64,000 nucleotides of DNA. Origin: Dyadobacter subterraneus (lineage in GTDB: Bacteria; Bacteroidota; Bacteroidia; Cytophagales; Spirosomataceae). The notes under the pieces are model-generated. The model did no database searches and had not been told where the DNA came from. It saw only the letters and a program-made list of their open reading frames with translations. The position numbers were made by a program, and so were the translations under genes. This document shows, in pieces, positions 26,433 through 35,582 of the stretch (position 1 is the stretch's first letter; every line of letters starts with the position of its first letter). The stretch covers positions 5,806,501 to 5,870,500 of the forward strand of contig NZ_JACYGY010000001.1 in the NCBI RefSeq assembly GCF_015221875.1, written 5' to 3'.

Positions 26433-26594
26433 ATCTTTTGAAAATCTTGCGCAAATTACGTGCTTTTTTTCTTAAATCACAGTAGTAATTATGCTGCGGT
26501 TGTCATTTGAAGCTTTCAGGTATTGCCTGCTACTCTGGCAATCTTACTATATAAACCAATTGATTAACAAGTCATACGAATAATGGTTCAATAT

Positions 26595-28880
26595 TTAAAC
26601 GCTTCCTGTCAGGTTGGTATCAAATCTTTGCACATTATAAACACCTTCAACCTGTTCCAGTTTACTGATCAAAATATCCAAATGGCGGGTATCCTGCACA
26701 TAAAGCCTGATATCTCCATTGAAAACCCCATCTTTTGTATCAATTGTTAACCCACGCATGTTGATGTGCAGCTCGTTGGAAATTATTCTGGTCACATCAT
26801 TTATCAATCCAACACGGTCCGTTCCGGAAATGTAAAGTCCGGCCAGAAAAGCTTCGTCTTTATTTGATTCCCATTTCGCTTTGATAATCCTGTTTCCATG
26901 TTTGGACATCAGTTCGGCCGCATTTGGACAGGTCGTTCTATGAATTTTTATGCCTTCATTGATCGTCACAAAACCAAAAACGTCGTCGCCTGCAATCGGA
27001 TTGCAACAGGGAGCGAGTTTGTAATCAATTTTATCCATGTCATCCCCGATCAACAATGTATCACTGTCAACCCGGTCGCCATGAAGATTTTTCAGAAGCT
27101 TGGTATACGCTTTTCCGTCCGCACCTTCAACAGGAGGAATTACCGCCGTTGTCACTGCTTTCCGTTCTTTTGCCTCTTTATCCCGCTTAAATCTTTTTAA
27201 TTCATCAAGCTGAATATATCCTTTTCCGATTTTATAAAAGAAATCAGCAGCTGTTTTACTTTCGAAAAATGCACGTAACTGATTAACAACTTCTGCTGTC
27301 AGCTCAATACCAAGCACTTTTAATTTTTTCTCAACCAGCTGACGTCCATCCGTTTCATAACGTTTGTTATCCTCTTTTAAGAAATCTTTTATTCTGGCAC
27401 GCGCTTTTGAAGTTCTTACAATCCGCAGCCAGTCTTCTGTCGGTTTTTGTTTGTTTGAAGTAATGATTTCAATCTGGTCACCATTGCTCAGCACATAACT
27501 GATCGGAACCAGAATCCCTCCTACTTTGGCGGCCATGCAATGCACGCCCACTTCCGAGTGTATATCAAAAGCAAAATCCAGCGCCGTAGCACCGCTTTGC
27601 AATACTTTCAATTCTCCTTTTGGAGTAAAAACAAAAACTTCCTCATTGAAAAGATTGGTTCTGAATTCATCCAGAAACTCAATCGCAGCGGTTTTATCTC
27701 CTGAACCAGTTTCCAAAGTTTCCCTTACCTGACTGATCCATTGTTCAATATTTCCACGAACCTTGGTATCATTTCCTTTATATTTCCAGTGCGCAGCATA
27801 TCCCTTTTCAGCGATTTCATCCATGCGTGAAGTCCGGATCTGCACTTCCACCCACTGACCGCTTTTACTCATAACTGTGGAGTGTAGCGATTGATAACCA
27901 TTTGCACGAGGCGTGCTCAGGAAATCTTTCAGTCGGTCCGGGTTGGGTTTGTAGTGATCCGTAACGATAGAATATGCCTGCCAGCAAAGTGCTTTTTCAC
28001 GATCACCTTCCTGTGGGGATTCCAAAACGATACGGATTGCGAATAAATCATAAATCTCTTCAAAAGGTTTATTCTGCTTGCGCATTTTATTCCAGATCGA
28101 GTAAATCGATTTTGGCCTTCCTTTGATGATATAATTTAAACCTGCTTTTTCAAGATCTTCTGCAATCGGCTCTGTGAATTTAGAAATAAAACGATCACGA
28201 GAACTTTTCGTCTCTCTAAGTTTTCTGGAAATCGCGCGGTATTCCTGTGGCTCGGTATATTTCAGATACAATTCTTCCAGCTCAGATTTGATACTGTAAA
28301 GTCCAAGTCTGTGTGCAAGCGGAGCATATATAAAAATAGTTTCCGAAGCGATTTTCAACTGTTTGTCACGCGGCATACTGTCCAGCGTCCGCATGTTATG
28401 CAAACGATCTGCCAGTTTTACCAGAATTACACGAACGTCATCGGAAAGTGTAAGCAGCATTTTACGGAAATTCTCAGCTTGCTGTGAAGTTCCGTATTCA
28501 AACCTTCCCGAGATTTTGGTGAGTCCGTCAATAATCTTGGCGACTTTCTTTCCAAATAACCGGTCGATATCCTCAATACGCATATCCGTATCCTCAACCA
28601 CATCATGTAATAATGCGGAAACGATGCCGGTCGTACCCAATCCAATCTCCTCTACAACAATTTGTGCTACTGCAAGCGGATGATAAATGTACGGTTCACC
28701 TGACCGGCGGCGCATGTCCTTATGCGCTTCGACAGATGTATAAAAGGCTTTCTTGATTAATTTTGCATCATTGTCCTTCAAAAACGGCTTGGCTGTTCGT
28801 AACAACCTGCGATATTTTTTAAGGATATCCTTACGCTCCTGCTCCAGATCTATGCTCAGGGTTTCAACGAGTTGCTCCAA
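26595..28880 (-). CDS. Bifunctional (p)ppGpp synthetase/hydrolase (RelA/SpoT family)
   Basis: A 761-residue long RSH protein. The hydrolase HD domain has GEPYIYHPLAVAQIV, ALLHDVVEDTDM and KLADRLHNMRTL (about 40-150). The synthetase domain has GRPKSIYSIWNKM, IYDLFAIRI and ANGYQSLHSTV (about 260-345). A TGS domain follows (VFTPKGELKVLQSGATALDFAFDIH-type, about 410-470) and an ACT domain closes the protein (residues ~685-755). With an intact HD motif it should make and degrade (p)ppGpp in response to starvation. Length and order are normal for the single long RSH of Bacteroidota. Confidence 0.95.
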   Translation of the reverse strand: MEQLVETLSIDLEQERKDILKKYRRLLRTAKPFLKDNDAKLIKKAFYTSVEAHKDMRRRSGEPYIYHPLAVAQIVVEEIGLGTTGIVSALLHDVVEDTDMRIEDIDRLFGKKVAKIIDGLTKISGRFEYGTSQQAENFRKMLLTLSDDVRVILVKLADRLHNMRTLDSMPRDKQLKIASETIFIYAPLAHRLGLYSIKSELEELYLKYTEPQEYRAISRKLRETKSSRDRFISKFTEPIAEDLEKAGLNYIIKGRPKSIYSIWNKMRKQNKPFEEIYDLFAIRIVLESPQEGDREKALCWQAYSIVTDHYKPNPDRLKDFLSTPRANGYQSLHSTVMSKSGQWVEVQIRTSRMDEIAEKGYAAHWKYKGNDTKVRGNIEQWISQVRETLETGSGDKTAAIEFLDEFRTNLFNEEVFVFTPKGELKVLQSGATALDFAFDIHSEVGVHCMAAKVGGILVPISYVLSNGDQIEIITSNKQKPTEDWLRIVRTSKARARIKDFLKEDNKRYETDGRQLVEKKLKVLGIELTAEVVNQLRAFFESKTAADFFYKIGKGYIQLDELKRFKRDKEAKERKAVTTAVIPPVEGADGKAYTKLLKNLHGDRVDSDTLLIGDDMDKIDYKLAPCCNPIAGDDVFGFVTINEGIKIHRTTCPNAAELMSKHGNRIIKAKWESNKDEAFLAGLYISGTDRVGLINDVTRIISNELHINMRGLTIDTKDGVFNGDIRLYVQDTRHLDILISKLEQVEGVYNVQRFDTNLTGSV

Positions 28881-28972
28881 TGCTTAATAGTAATTAGTAC
28901 GCTTCACCAAAATAACAAATTTTAGCGACATTATTCAACAAAATAAATTTTTCAAAAATATTTTTCCAAAAG

Positions 28973-29005
28973 TTTGCATATCTAAAACAAACTTTGCTAC
29001 CTTTG
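28973..29005 (+). promoter_or_regulatory. Promoter of tRNA-Leu (UAG)
   Basis: TTTG at 28973-28976, a 21-base spacer and TACCTTTG at 28998-29005, the same -7 octamer as in front of tRNA-Gly at 16561. Confidence 0.7.
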
Positions 29006-29053
29006 CACTCCCAACCAACGACAAGGGTTGAAGATTGGGACGAAGAAATAAGA

Positions 29054-29135
29054 GCGGGCGTGGCGGAACTGGTAGACGTGCTAGACTTAGGATCTAGTGC
29101 CGCAAGGCGTGGGGGTTCGATTCCCTCCGCCCGTA
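29054..29135 (+). tRNA. tRNA-Leu (UAG)
   Basis: An 82-base class II tRNA. Acceptor arms GCGGGCG and CGCCCGT pair (G-U at 1-72). The anticodon stem CTAGA/TCTAG encloses CTTAGGA, giving anticodon TAG. The variable arm is short for leucine but paired. T-arm GGGGG TTCGATT CCCTC. CCA is not encoded. Confidence 0.95.
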
Positions 29136-29210
29136 CAACTAACAAGGGATTGACGGGGCGTCATATTTCCTATCTGAATAAGAAGATGAATTGCTCCGAA
29201 TTAACCCGTC

Positions 29211-29245
29211 AAATGCCCTCAGGACACTGTTTTGAGGGCATTTTT
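29211..29245 (+). terminator. Intrinsic terminator after tRNA-Leu (UAG)
   Basis: An 11-bp stem AAATGCCCTCA / TGAGGGCATTT followed by further T residues. Confidence 0.85.
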
Positions 29246-29291
29246 GTTTTGCGTTTTACCTAAAAAAGCACATTTACTAATAGCAATAAGC

Positions 29292-30635
29292 ATGGAAGTT
29301 TTATTAGAGAAGAATTCGCCAACACTGGCCTCTCTTAAAGTTACGCTAACCAAAGATGATTATCAGCCAAAAGTTGATAAATCTATCAAGGATTATTCCA
29401 AACGTGTGAATTTAAAAGGCTTTCGTCCTGGCAAAGTACCATGCCATGTAATCCAGCGCATGTATGGAAAAAGCATATTGGTTGACGAAGTGAACAGTCT
29501 TTTGAGCAATGCAGTAAGCACTTATATCCGCGAAAATAAATTACAGGTTGTTGGGGATCCAATCCCTAATCGCGAAAAAGCAGAAGAAGCAAACTGGGAC
29601 AAACCAGGCGATTTCGAATTTAGCTATGACCTTGGTGTTGCAACTGATTTCGAAGTTAATCTTTCTGAAATTCCGGCTGTAAAACGTTATACGATCCAAA
29701 CTGACGAAAACGAATTGACAAAAACTGTTGACAGTCTTCGTGAAAGATTTGCTGATAGCATCCACCCGGAAGTAAGTGAATTGGGTGATATGGTTTTTGG
29801 TGAATTGAAACAGGAATCTACTGAATTTACAACACGTACTGCTATCCCTACAAAACAGGTTGCGGAAGAAAATCAGGCTAAATTCATTGGCTTGAAAAAA
29901 GACGACGTAGTAACTTTTGATATTCAGAATACTTTTGCTGACCAGTCTGCGATTGCGCACGTTACTGGCAAGAAAAAAGAAGATATCGGTGAACTTTCGG
30001 GTGACTATACTTTGATCGTTGAAGACATCACACGTTCTGCACCAGCAGAGGTTAACCAGGAATTTTTTGATAAAGTACTTGGACCAGGCGTAGCTGACAG
30101 CGAAGAAGTTTTCAATGAGAAAGTTACGGAAGTAATTAAAGGAAACTACGAGCGCGAAACAGAAGCATTGCTTCGTCGTGATCTTGAAACTGCTTTAATT
30201 GATTCTATCCAAATCGATCTTCCTGGAGATTTCCTTAAAGATTGGCTGGAACGCACCAACGAAGGCAAATTCACACGTGAGCAAATCGAGGAACAATTCG
30301 AAGATTTCCAGAAATCATTGAAATTGAGCCTGATTAAAAATAAAATTGCTGATGCTCAGGGCGTGAAGGTGGAATATCCTGAAATCCTTGAATTCACAAA
30401 ACAAATGGTTCGCGGACAGTTTGGCATGTACGGTGACGACGACAGCATGGGCGATACGATCGACCGCGTTGCACAAGGTTACCTTGCAGACAAAGAACGT
30501 GACAACTATTCTCAGATTTTCAATCAGGTTTTTGATAACAAAATCATCGATATCGTTCGCAGCCAGGTTGCTACGGATGAGCAGACAATCGATGTTGCTG
30601 AATTCGAAAAACTTGCAAAAGGTGAGGTTGCTTAG
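29292..30635 (+). CDS. tig: Trigger factor chaperone
   Basis: A 447-residue ribosome-associated chaperone from the ATG at 29292 (MEVLLEKNSPTLASLKVTL); the upstream in-frame ATG at 29232 lies inside the preceding tRNA terminator and is rejected. The ribosome-binding signature is NLKGFRPGKVPCHVIQRMYG near 40-60, fitting the G-F-R-x-G-x-x-P motif. The central region lacks the usual FKBP-type catalytic residues, as is typical in Bacteroidota, so prolyl isomerase activity is doubtful. The C-terminal part is helical. The gene is followed by a strong terminator and is not joined to clpP, which lies 1.6 kb downstream. Confidence 0.93.
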   Translation: MEVLLEKNSPTLASLKVTLTKDDYQPKVDKSIKDYSKRVNLKGFRPGKVPCHVIQRMYGKSILVDEVNSLLSNAVSTYIRENKLQVVGDPIPNREKAEEANWDKPGDFEFSYDLGVATDFEVNLSEIPAVKRYTIQTDENELTKTVDSLRERFADSIHPEVSELGDMVFGELKQESTEFTTRTAIPTKQVAEENQAKFIGLKKDDVVTFDIQNTFADQSAIAHVTGKKKEDIGELSGDYTLIVEDITRSAPAEVNQEFFDKVLGPGVADSEEVFNEKVTEVIKGNYERETEALLRRDLETALIDSIQIDLPGDFLKDWLERTNEGKFTREQIEEQFEDFQKSLKLSLIKNKIADAQGVKVEYPEILEFTKQMVRGQFGMYGDDDSMGDTIDRVAQGYLADKERDNYSQIFNQVFDNKIIDIVRSQVATDEQTIDVAEFEKLAKGEVA

Positions 30636-30658
30636 TTTTTAAGTAATTCATTTTGATA

Positions 30659-30703
30659 AAATAAACGAGGTCAACTTTTTCGAAAGTTGACCTCGTTTAT
30701 TTT
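30659..30703 (+). terminator. Intrinsic terminator after tig
   Basis: A 20-bp perfect stem (30659-30678 with 30683-30702, core ACGAGGTCAACTTT) and a TTCG tetraloop, ending in a T run. Confidence 0.92.
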
Positions 30704-30982
30704 GTGGCTATAATTCGCGTTGGTAAAGCTGCCGTGGAAGGTTCTAGCTTAAAAGAACAATCGCTACTTCCGGCTCCAGAAGATCCGGAATAAATGTGAA
30801 AGGTAATTTAGTCTCACTAATTTAGGGCAATTATTAAAACGATATTTTGATTTGTGAAATGACAAAATGATACAGTTTTTGAATCATTTTAGGCAGTCAA
30901 ATCACGGCCGGCTCCGGTCTTAGGAAACGGACGTTATTTAAGAATCGAGATTGTTGATGGAAAAAGCATACTAGCTCGCCAA
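30704..30982 (+). other. Intergenic stretch with protein-like remnants
   Basis: No intact gene. One frame reads VGKAAVEGSSLKEQSLLPAPEDPE and stops; another, 30896 onward, reads PAPVLGNGRYLRIEIVDGKS and ends at a stop inside the next (minus-strand) gene. These look like eroded ends of former genes. A small hairpin AAAATGAT/ATCATTTT is also present. Confidence 0.3.
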
Positions 30983-31204
30983 TCACTGCTCATCCCCAAG
31001 ACTGTTAATCATCCGGAAGATTTTAAAAACTGCCCAAAAAATTAACGAGACACCTGTGAATATGAGCATAAACATTCCGAAATCATTCCAATTGAATGAC
31101 TCTGCTGACAGGAAACCCCATAAAAAAATTATAAACACAATCACTAAAATGCCCGAAGCAACGATCATCCCGGTCTTTGTAAGGAGCTTTGAAAGTTTGA
31201 ACAT
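30983..31204 (-). CDS. Small two-helix membrane protein of unknown function
   Basis: A 73-residue protein with two clear hydrophobic segments (about 12-32, IVASGILVIVFIIFLWGFL, and 42-62, FGMFMLIFTGVSLIFWAVF) joined by a short polar loop, with a basic N-terminus and an acidic C-terminus. The hydrophobic pattern and the ATG start make it credible, but no family is recognised. It stands alone on the minus strand. Confidence 0.55.
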   Translation of the reverse strand: MFKLSKLLTKTGMIVASGILVIVFIIFLWGFLSAESFNWNDFGMFMLIFTGVSLIFWAVFKIFRMINSLGDEQ

Positions 31205-31592
31205 ATATAGATTTCTGTCTTAAATATATTCGTAAGATAAAGCAAACGAGTGATCAATCAAAAACTGGTGAATTTAATGATAACGAGGTGGAAAAAGTGC
31301 GCGCTCTTGTAAAAAACCAAGAACTTTCTCAAAACTGCTGCCGGCTTCTTGTTCTATGTTCCGTCACTTAACATAGCCTCGATTATGAAACTTTTTCAGA
31401 TGGACTCAATTTAATTTCTCCCGACTGGACTTTTTCTCGCCATTATCGTTTTTCCTTTAATGCCTTCTTGATCGTTTCCGGAATCGGCTTATCAAATTTT
31501 ATATGCTTTTCCATATCAAATTGTGGTTAGGTTTGTAAAGACACAAATTTAGCCTTTATAATAGACTTGTAATCAATTATATAGTAAATATA
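31205..31592. other. Gene-poor stretch with one very small candidate gene
   Basis: Holds the 23-codon minus-strand candidate described separately. On the plus strand, the frame at about 31225-31360 reads SKTGEFNDNEVEKVRALVKNQ before a stop and has no start codon; it may be a relic. No RNA gene or repeat is seen. Confidence 0.35.
31443..31514 (-). CDS. Very small basic protein candidate (23 residues)
   Basis: ATG at 31514 to TAA at 31443-31445 encodes MEKHIKFDKPIPETIKKALK and three more residues. A -7-like TAAATTTG (plus-strand 31544-31551) lies about 30 bases upstream. In the same frame after the stop, another 19 codons are open (WREKVQSGEIKLSPSEKVS), so this may be a 43-codon gene with one nonsense codon rather than a genuine 23-residue protein. 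Function unknown. Confidence 0.3.
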   Translation of the reverse strand: MEKHIKFDKPIPETIKKALKEKR

Positions 31593-31970
31593 TCAAAACC
31601 CAATCGGTTCCCGATGCTGCTGTACCTGTCTCCCAATTTCCAAAGTCACCAAAGACCCAAATCTTTTCTTCCACAGATCCAGCTCGTTTTGCAGTTTGGC
31701 GTTAGCAGACAATAACCTTTCATTTTCCTGACGAAGCCATTCTGTTTCTGAAAGCGTTTTTGATTCAAAACCCAAAAGTTCAGGCAGAGAAACATCCAAT
31801 AGTTTAGCAATATTTTCCAGGCGCGAAAAGGAAAGTTCTGTCCTTCCTCTTTCCATATCGCCATAGGCTGTCGTGGAAAGTCCGAGCATGTCAGCCATAT
31901 TTTCCTGCGACAAATCTTTTTGCAGACGCAGCTGCCGTATTTTTTCTGATGGGTTGTTCGTATTGCTCAT
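31593..31970 (-). CDS. XRE-family HTH regulator with C-terminal coiled coil
   Basis: A 125-residue protein. The N-terminal 65 residues are a Cro/C1-type HTH (IRQLRLQKDLSQENMADMLGLSTTAYGDMERGRTE). After a linker with LLGFE, residues 75-110 form a predicted coiled coil (WLRQENERLLSANAKLQNELDLWKK), probably for dimerisation. This arrangement is common in Bacteroidota as a stand-alone regulator. The target is unknown; the gene lies upstream of clpP on the opposite strand, so it may act on itself. Confidence 0.85.
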   Translation of the reverse strand: MSNTNNPSEKIRQLRLQKDLSQENMADMLGLSTTAYGDMERGRTELSFSRLENIAKLLDVSLPELLGFESKTLSETEWLRQENERLLSANAKLQNELDLWKKRFGSLVTLEIGRQVQQHREPIGF

Positions 31971-32267
31971 AGTCTGATCGACAGAATAAATTTTAATACT
32001 GATTTTCTGAAAGACTAAATTTTACTCGTATTATTGGCTTTTGACAGATAACAATTGCAAGTTAAAAAGCATTCAATGAATCGCTTCTCGCAATTTTCGA
32101 TAAATTATAACCGAAACAGACAAGGATTATTCATGGAAATAATCAATTTTGTGAAGGACAAAGAAAGAAATCAGCTTTTTCATATTCGAAACTAAGCAGT
32201 GCGGCTTTTTGTTCTTTAAAAGATGTACTCTATCCATTACATATTATTTTTAAATTAAAGTTTATTC

Positions 32268-32942
32268 ATGAATCACGGAAATGAATTTAGAAAATATGCC
32301 GTTCACCATCTTGGGATGAGTGGCCTTACAGTTGACGGTTATATGAACCACACTGTTGAAAACATGACCCGTTCGGTAATTGAAGAGCGTCCGATGAACT
32401 TTCGTGAAGTGGATGTATTTTCAAGATTAATGGCGGATCGTATCATCTTTATGGGAACTGGTGTTGATGATAATATTGCTAATATAATTGTTGCTCAGTT
32501 GTTGTTTTTGGAATCAGCTGATCCTAAAAAAGATATCCTTATGTATATCAACAGTCCTGGTGGATCTGTTTATGCAGGTCTGGGTATTTATGACACCATG
32601 CAATATGTTCGTCCGGACGTTGCAACGGTTTGTACAAGTCTTGCCGCTTCTATGGGTGCAGTATTGCTTGCAGGCGGAGCAGCAGGAAAACGTTCTGCAC
32701 TTCCTCATGCGCGTGTGATGATTCACCAGCCATCCGGCGGAGCACAGGGAACATCGGTTGACATTGAAATTACAACCCGTGAAATCGTAAAACTTCGTCA
32801 TGAACTTTACGAAATCCTTGCAAACCATACAGGACAAACTGCTGAGCAAATCGGTCTTGACTCGGATCGTGACAAATGGTTACGCGCTTATGAAGCAAAA
32901 GAATATGGACTTATCGACGAAGTTTTGACGCGCGATAAATAA
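32268..32942 (+). CDS. clpP: ATP-dependent Clp protease proteolytic subunit
   Basis: A 224-residue ClpP peptidase that forms tetradecamers and degrades proteins fed by ClpX. The catalytic triad is visible: Ser128 in [11 protein letters not shown], His153 in MIHQPSGG and Asp202 in SDRDKWL. The oxyanion-region INSPGG is at about 94-99. The N-terminal region of about 40 residues is longer than the E. coli pro-peptide, as usual for Bacteroidota. It is followed by a terminator and then, 360 bases later, by clpX, so the two partners are neighbours but probably separate transcripts. Confidence 0.96.
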   Translation: MNHGNEFRKYAVHHLGMSGLTVDGYMNHTVENMTRSVIEERPMNFREVDVFSRLMADRIIFMGTGVDDNIANIIVAQLLFLESADPKKDILMYINSPGGSVYAGLGIYDTMQYVRPDVATVCTSLAASMGAVLLAGGAAGKRSALPHARVMIHQPSGGAQGTSVDIEITTREIVKLRHELYEILANHTGQTAEQIGLDSDRDKWLRAYEAKEYGLIDEVLTRDK

Positions 32943-32964
32943 GTTTTCAAAATATCTTACTAGG

Positions 32965-33003
32965 AAAAACCACCCGTTAAGTAATTTTCGGGTGGTTTTT
33001 CTT
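32965..33003 (+). terminator. Intrinsic terminator after clpP
   Basis: 12-bp stem AAAAACCACCCG / CGGGTGGTTTTT with a T-rich tail. Confidence 0.88.
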
Positions 33004-33304
33004 TTCTAGTGCAAACTGGATTTTGTAACAAGTTTAAAAAGCCCGAACTTTACGGAATCATTATATTTCAATGCGTTAAAGTAAAGTCATTCACTGCGAA
33101 TTTTTTCTGCTTTGTTATTGTGGCACGATTTATTTCAAGTATTATTAACCCGTATTGTTGAAAGCATTTAACAGCAATTCAGTCTTTTGAACAATGCGTC
33201 TGATCCTTTTGTTATAAACCCATATTCTATCATAGTGATTCTCACATTACCGAAATGCTGGTATGTGCTTAACCAAGTAATTCAATAACTGTATACATTC
33301 ACCG
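33004..33304. other. clpP-clpX intergenic region
   Basis: About 300 bases, AT-rich, without an open frame or a strong structure. It presumably carries the clpX promoter; no convincing TAnnTTTG octamer was placed. Confidence 0.4.
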
Positions 33305-34549
33305 ATGGCACAAGTAAGTTGTTCGTTTTGCGGACGCAAAAAAAATGAAGTAGAACTTTTACTCTCAGGTATTGATGCCCACATTTGCAATCATTGTATT
33401 GCACAGGGGTATCAGGTTATTACCGAAGAGCTAAATTCCAAAGACGATAAAAAAGATAAGAAAACGAAGTTGCCAAAACTTAAATCGATTCCTCCAACAG
33501 AGATCAAACGTTTTCTTGAACAATATGTGATAGGACAGGATGATGCCAAGCGTTCGCTTGCTGTGGCAGTTTACAACCATTACAAACGTCTTAACCAGGT
33601 AGCTACCGACGACGATGTTGTGATTGAAAAATCAAACATTATCATGGTTGGCGAAACCGGAACTGGTAAAACTTATCTTGCAAAATCCATTGCAAGAATT
33701 CTTCAGGTACCTTTTTGTATTGCAGATGCAACCGTTGTAACGGAAGCAGGTTATGTTGGAGAAGATGTTGAAACGATTCTGACACGTCTTTTGCAGGCAG
33801 CTGATTACAATGTTGAAGCAGCAGAAAGAGGAATTGTTTACATTGATGAAATGGATAAAATTGCCCGCAAATCGGACAATCCATCTATTACCCGTGATGT
33901 AAGCGGTGAAGGTGTTCAGCAGGCGCTTCTGAAATTATTGGAAGGTTCTTCGGTTAACGTTCCGCCGCAAGGAGGTCGTAAACACCCGGACCAGAAAATG
34001 ATTACGATCAATACTGAAAATATTCTTTTTATTTGCGGAGGCGCATTTGATGGTATTGAACGCCATATTGCCAAACGTATCAATACGCGTCCAATCGGAT
34101 TTTCGGGTGATAACCGTATCATCGAAATTTTTGATAAAGGTAATTTAATGCGTTATGTAACAGCTCAGGATTTGAAATCTTTCGGTTTAATTCCTGAATT
34201 GATCGGTCGTCTTCCGGTGCTAACGCATTTGGATCCGCTTGATCGTGAAACTTTGCGCCGTATTTTGACTGAACCAAAAAATGCTTTGGTAAAACAATAC
34301 AGCAAACTTTTCGCAATGGAAGGTATTACACTTCACTTTACAGAAGAAGTTCTTGATTTTATTGTAGATCAGGCTATGCTTTGTAAACTGGGTGCACGTG
34401 GACTTCGTGCCATTTGTGAATCCATTATGACCGATGCCATGTTTGATCTACCATCACAAAAAGATGTGAAGGAATTTACCATGACACTGGATTATGCTCA
34501 GGAAAAATTCAGCAAATCATCGATGTCTTTGCTTCGTTCGGTAGCATAG
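33305..34549 (+). CDS. clpX: ATP-dependent Clp protease ATP-binding subunit ClpX
   Basis: A 414-residue AAA+ unfoldase. The N-terminal zinc-binding domain reads [17 protein letters not shown]...CNHC (four Cys). Walker A is GETGTGKT near 117-124, Walker B is [11 protein letters not shown] near 177-187, and the pore/sensor regions [16 protein letters not shown] and RFSKR-equivalent [11 protein letters not shown] follow. It recognises tagged substrates, unfolds them with ATP and passes them to ClpP, encoded just upstream. Length is normal. Confidence 0.97.
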   Translation: MAQVSCSFCGRKKNEVELLLSGIDAHICNHCIAQGYQVITEELNSKDDKKDKKTKLPKLKSIPPTEIKRFLEQYVIGQDDAKRSLAVAVYNHYKRLNQVATDDDVVIEKSNIIMVGETGTGKTYLAKSIARILQVPFCIADATVVTEAGYVGEDVETILTRLLQAADYNVEAAERGIVYIDEMDKIARKSDNPSITRDVSGEGVQQALLKLLEGSSVNVPPQGGRKHPDQKMITINTENILFICGGAFDGIERHIAKRINTRPIGFSGDNRIIEIFDKGNLMRYVTAQDLKSFGLIPELIGRLPVLTHLDPLDRETLRRILTEPKNALVKQYSKLFAMEGITLHFTEEVLDFIVDQAMLCKLGARGLRAICESIMTDAMFDLPSQKDVKEFTMTLDYAQEKFSKSSMSLLRSVA

Positions 34550-34571
34550 ACTTACGATTTATAGTTAAAAT

Positions 34572-34617
34572 AAAAGCACCTTGTTGTTTCTGTTTTCAGA
34601 GCGACAAGGTGCTTTTT
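34572..34617 (+). terminator. Intrinsic terminator after clpX
   Basis: Stem AAAAGCACCTTGT / ACAAGGTGCTTTT with a 19-base loop and trailing T residues. Confidence 0.85.
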
Positions 34618-34657
34618 ATTTTAAATTCTATGGTAATAGTTCTATTTTGCATAAAAA

Positions 34658-35437
34658 ATGGAACGTATGGAAAACTGGCTGACAAATAAAGCAATCGTAA
34701 TTATCGGAGGTACAACGGGTTTGGGATTTTCTGCGGCCAAGGCTTTTGTAAAGCATGGCGCAAATGTGGTAGTGGTAGGGAGGAATCCGGAAAATTGCCT
34801 GGTAGCGGAATTACAGTTAGGAAGTCAGGCCCGCGCCAAGCAAGGTGACGCCACGCAGCCGAATACTTCTTTGGAAGCAATACAATTGTGTATTCGTGAA
34901 TTTGGAAGTTTCGATGGACTTTATCACGTTGCCGGTGGCAGCGGAAAAAAATATGGTGACGGTCCGTTGCATCAACTAACATTAAGTGCCTGGAACAATA
35001 CGCTTGATTTAAATCTGACTTCGCTTATGCTATCGAATCAGGCTGCCGTTCAGACATTTCTAGGTATGGGAAAAAGCGGTGCCATTTTAAATATGAGTTC
35101 TGCACTTGATTTCACTCCTTTTCCCGGACATTTTTCTGCGCACGCTTATGCAACAGCAAAATCTGCCGTAATTGGATTTTCACGATCGATCGCTGCGACT
35201 TATGCGCCAAATAATATCCGGATCAACGTCATTGCCCCTTCTATTATTGAAAATCCGGAGAACAAAGACTTACAAATTGAAGAGTTTATCAGTGCCAAAC
35301 AAACATTGAACGGAGGACGTTTTGGTTTACCGGCAGATCTTGATGGAGCGGCTGTTTACTTTATGTCTGAATATTCAAAATTCACAACAGGTCAGACGCT
35401 GACCGTTGATGGCGGCTGGAATCTGACGGAAGGCTAA
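34658..35437 (+). CDS. Short-chain dehydrogenase/reductase
   Basis: A 259-residue classical SDR. The cofactor motif is IIGGTTGLGFSAAKAF (about 15-30, G-x3-G-x-G). The active site has the Ser in MSSALDF and the Y-x3-K pair in HAYATAKSA. The C-terminus TTGQTLTVDGGWNL is typical of the family. It should oxidise or reduce a hydroxyl/keto substrate with NAD(P)(H); the substrate cannot be read. The first strand is followed by NVVVVGRN, and the residue after that favours NADP(H) weakly. A PfkB-type kinase gene follows after 145 bases. Confidence 0.88.
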   Translation: MERMENWLTNKAIVIIGGTTGLGFSAAKAFVKHGANVVVVGRNPENCLVAELQLGSQARAKQGDATQPNTSLEAIQLCIREFGSFDGLYHVAGGSGKKYGDGPLHQLTLSAWNNTLDLNLTSLMLSNQAAVQTFLGMGKSGAILNMSSALDFTPFPGHFSAHAYATAKSAVIGFSRSIAATYAPNNIRINVIAPSIIENPENKDLQIEEFISAKQTLNGGRFGLPADLDGAAVYFMSEYSKFTTGQTLTVDGGWNLTEG

Positions 35438-35582
35438 TACCCGAAATTGTGCTGATGACAATTTTGTAAAAGAAAATGGAGGAATCGACGGTTACTTTTC
35501 TGTTTATATTATCGTAATTTGGTTCATATAAATGCATTATTAACAACTGGTTTCTATTTAATATAAATTTACTACCAAAAAT

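Noticed and set aside
29232..29291. Upstream ATG for trigger factor
   Set aside because: It lies in the terminator hairpin of the tRNA; the ATG at 29292 matches the family start.
32160..32190. Possible target of guide B (ATCAGCTTT upstream of clpP)
   Set aside because: Only about 9-12 bases agree; expected by chance in a window of this size.
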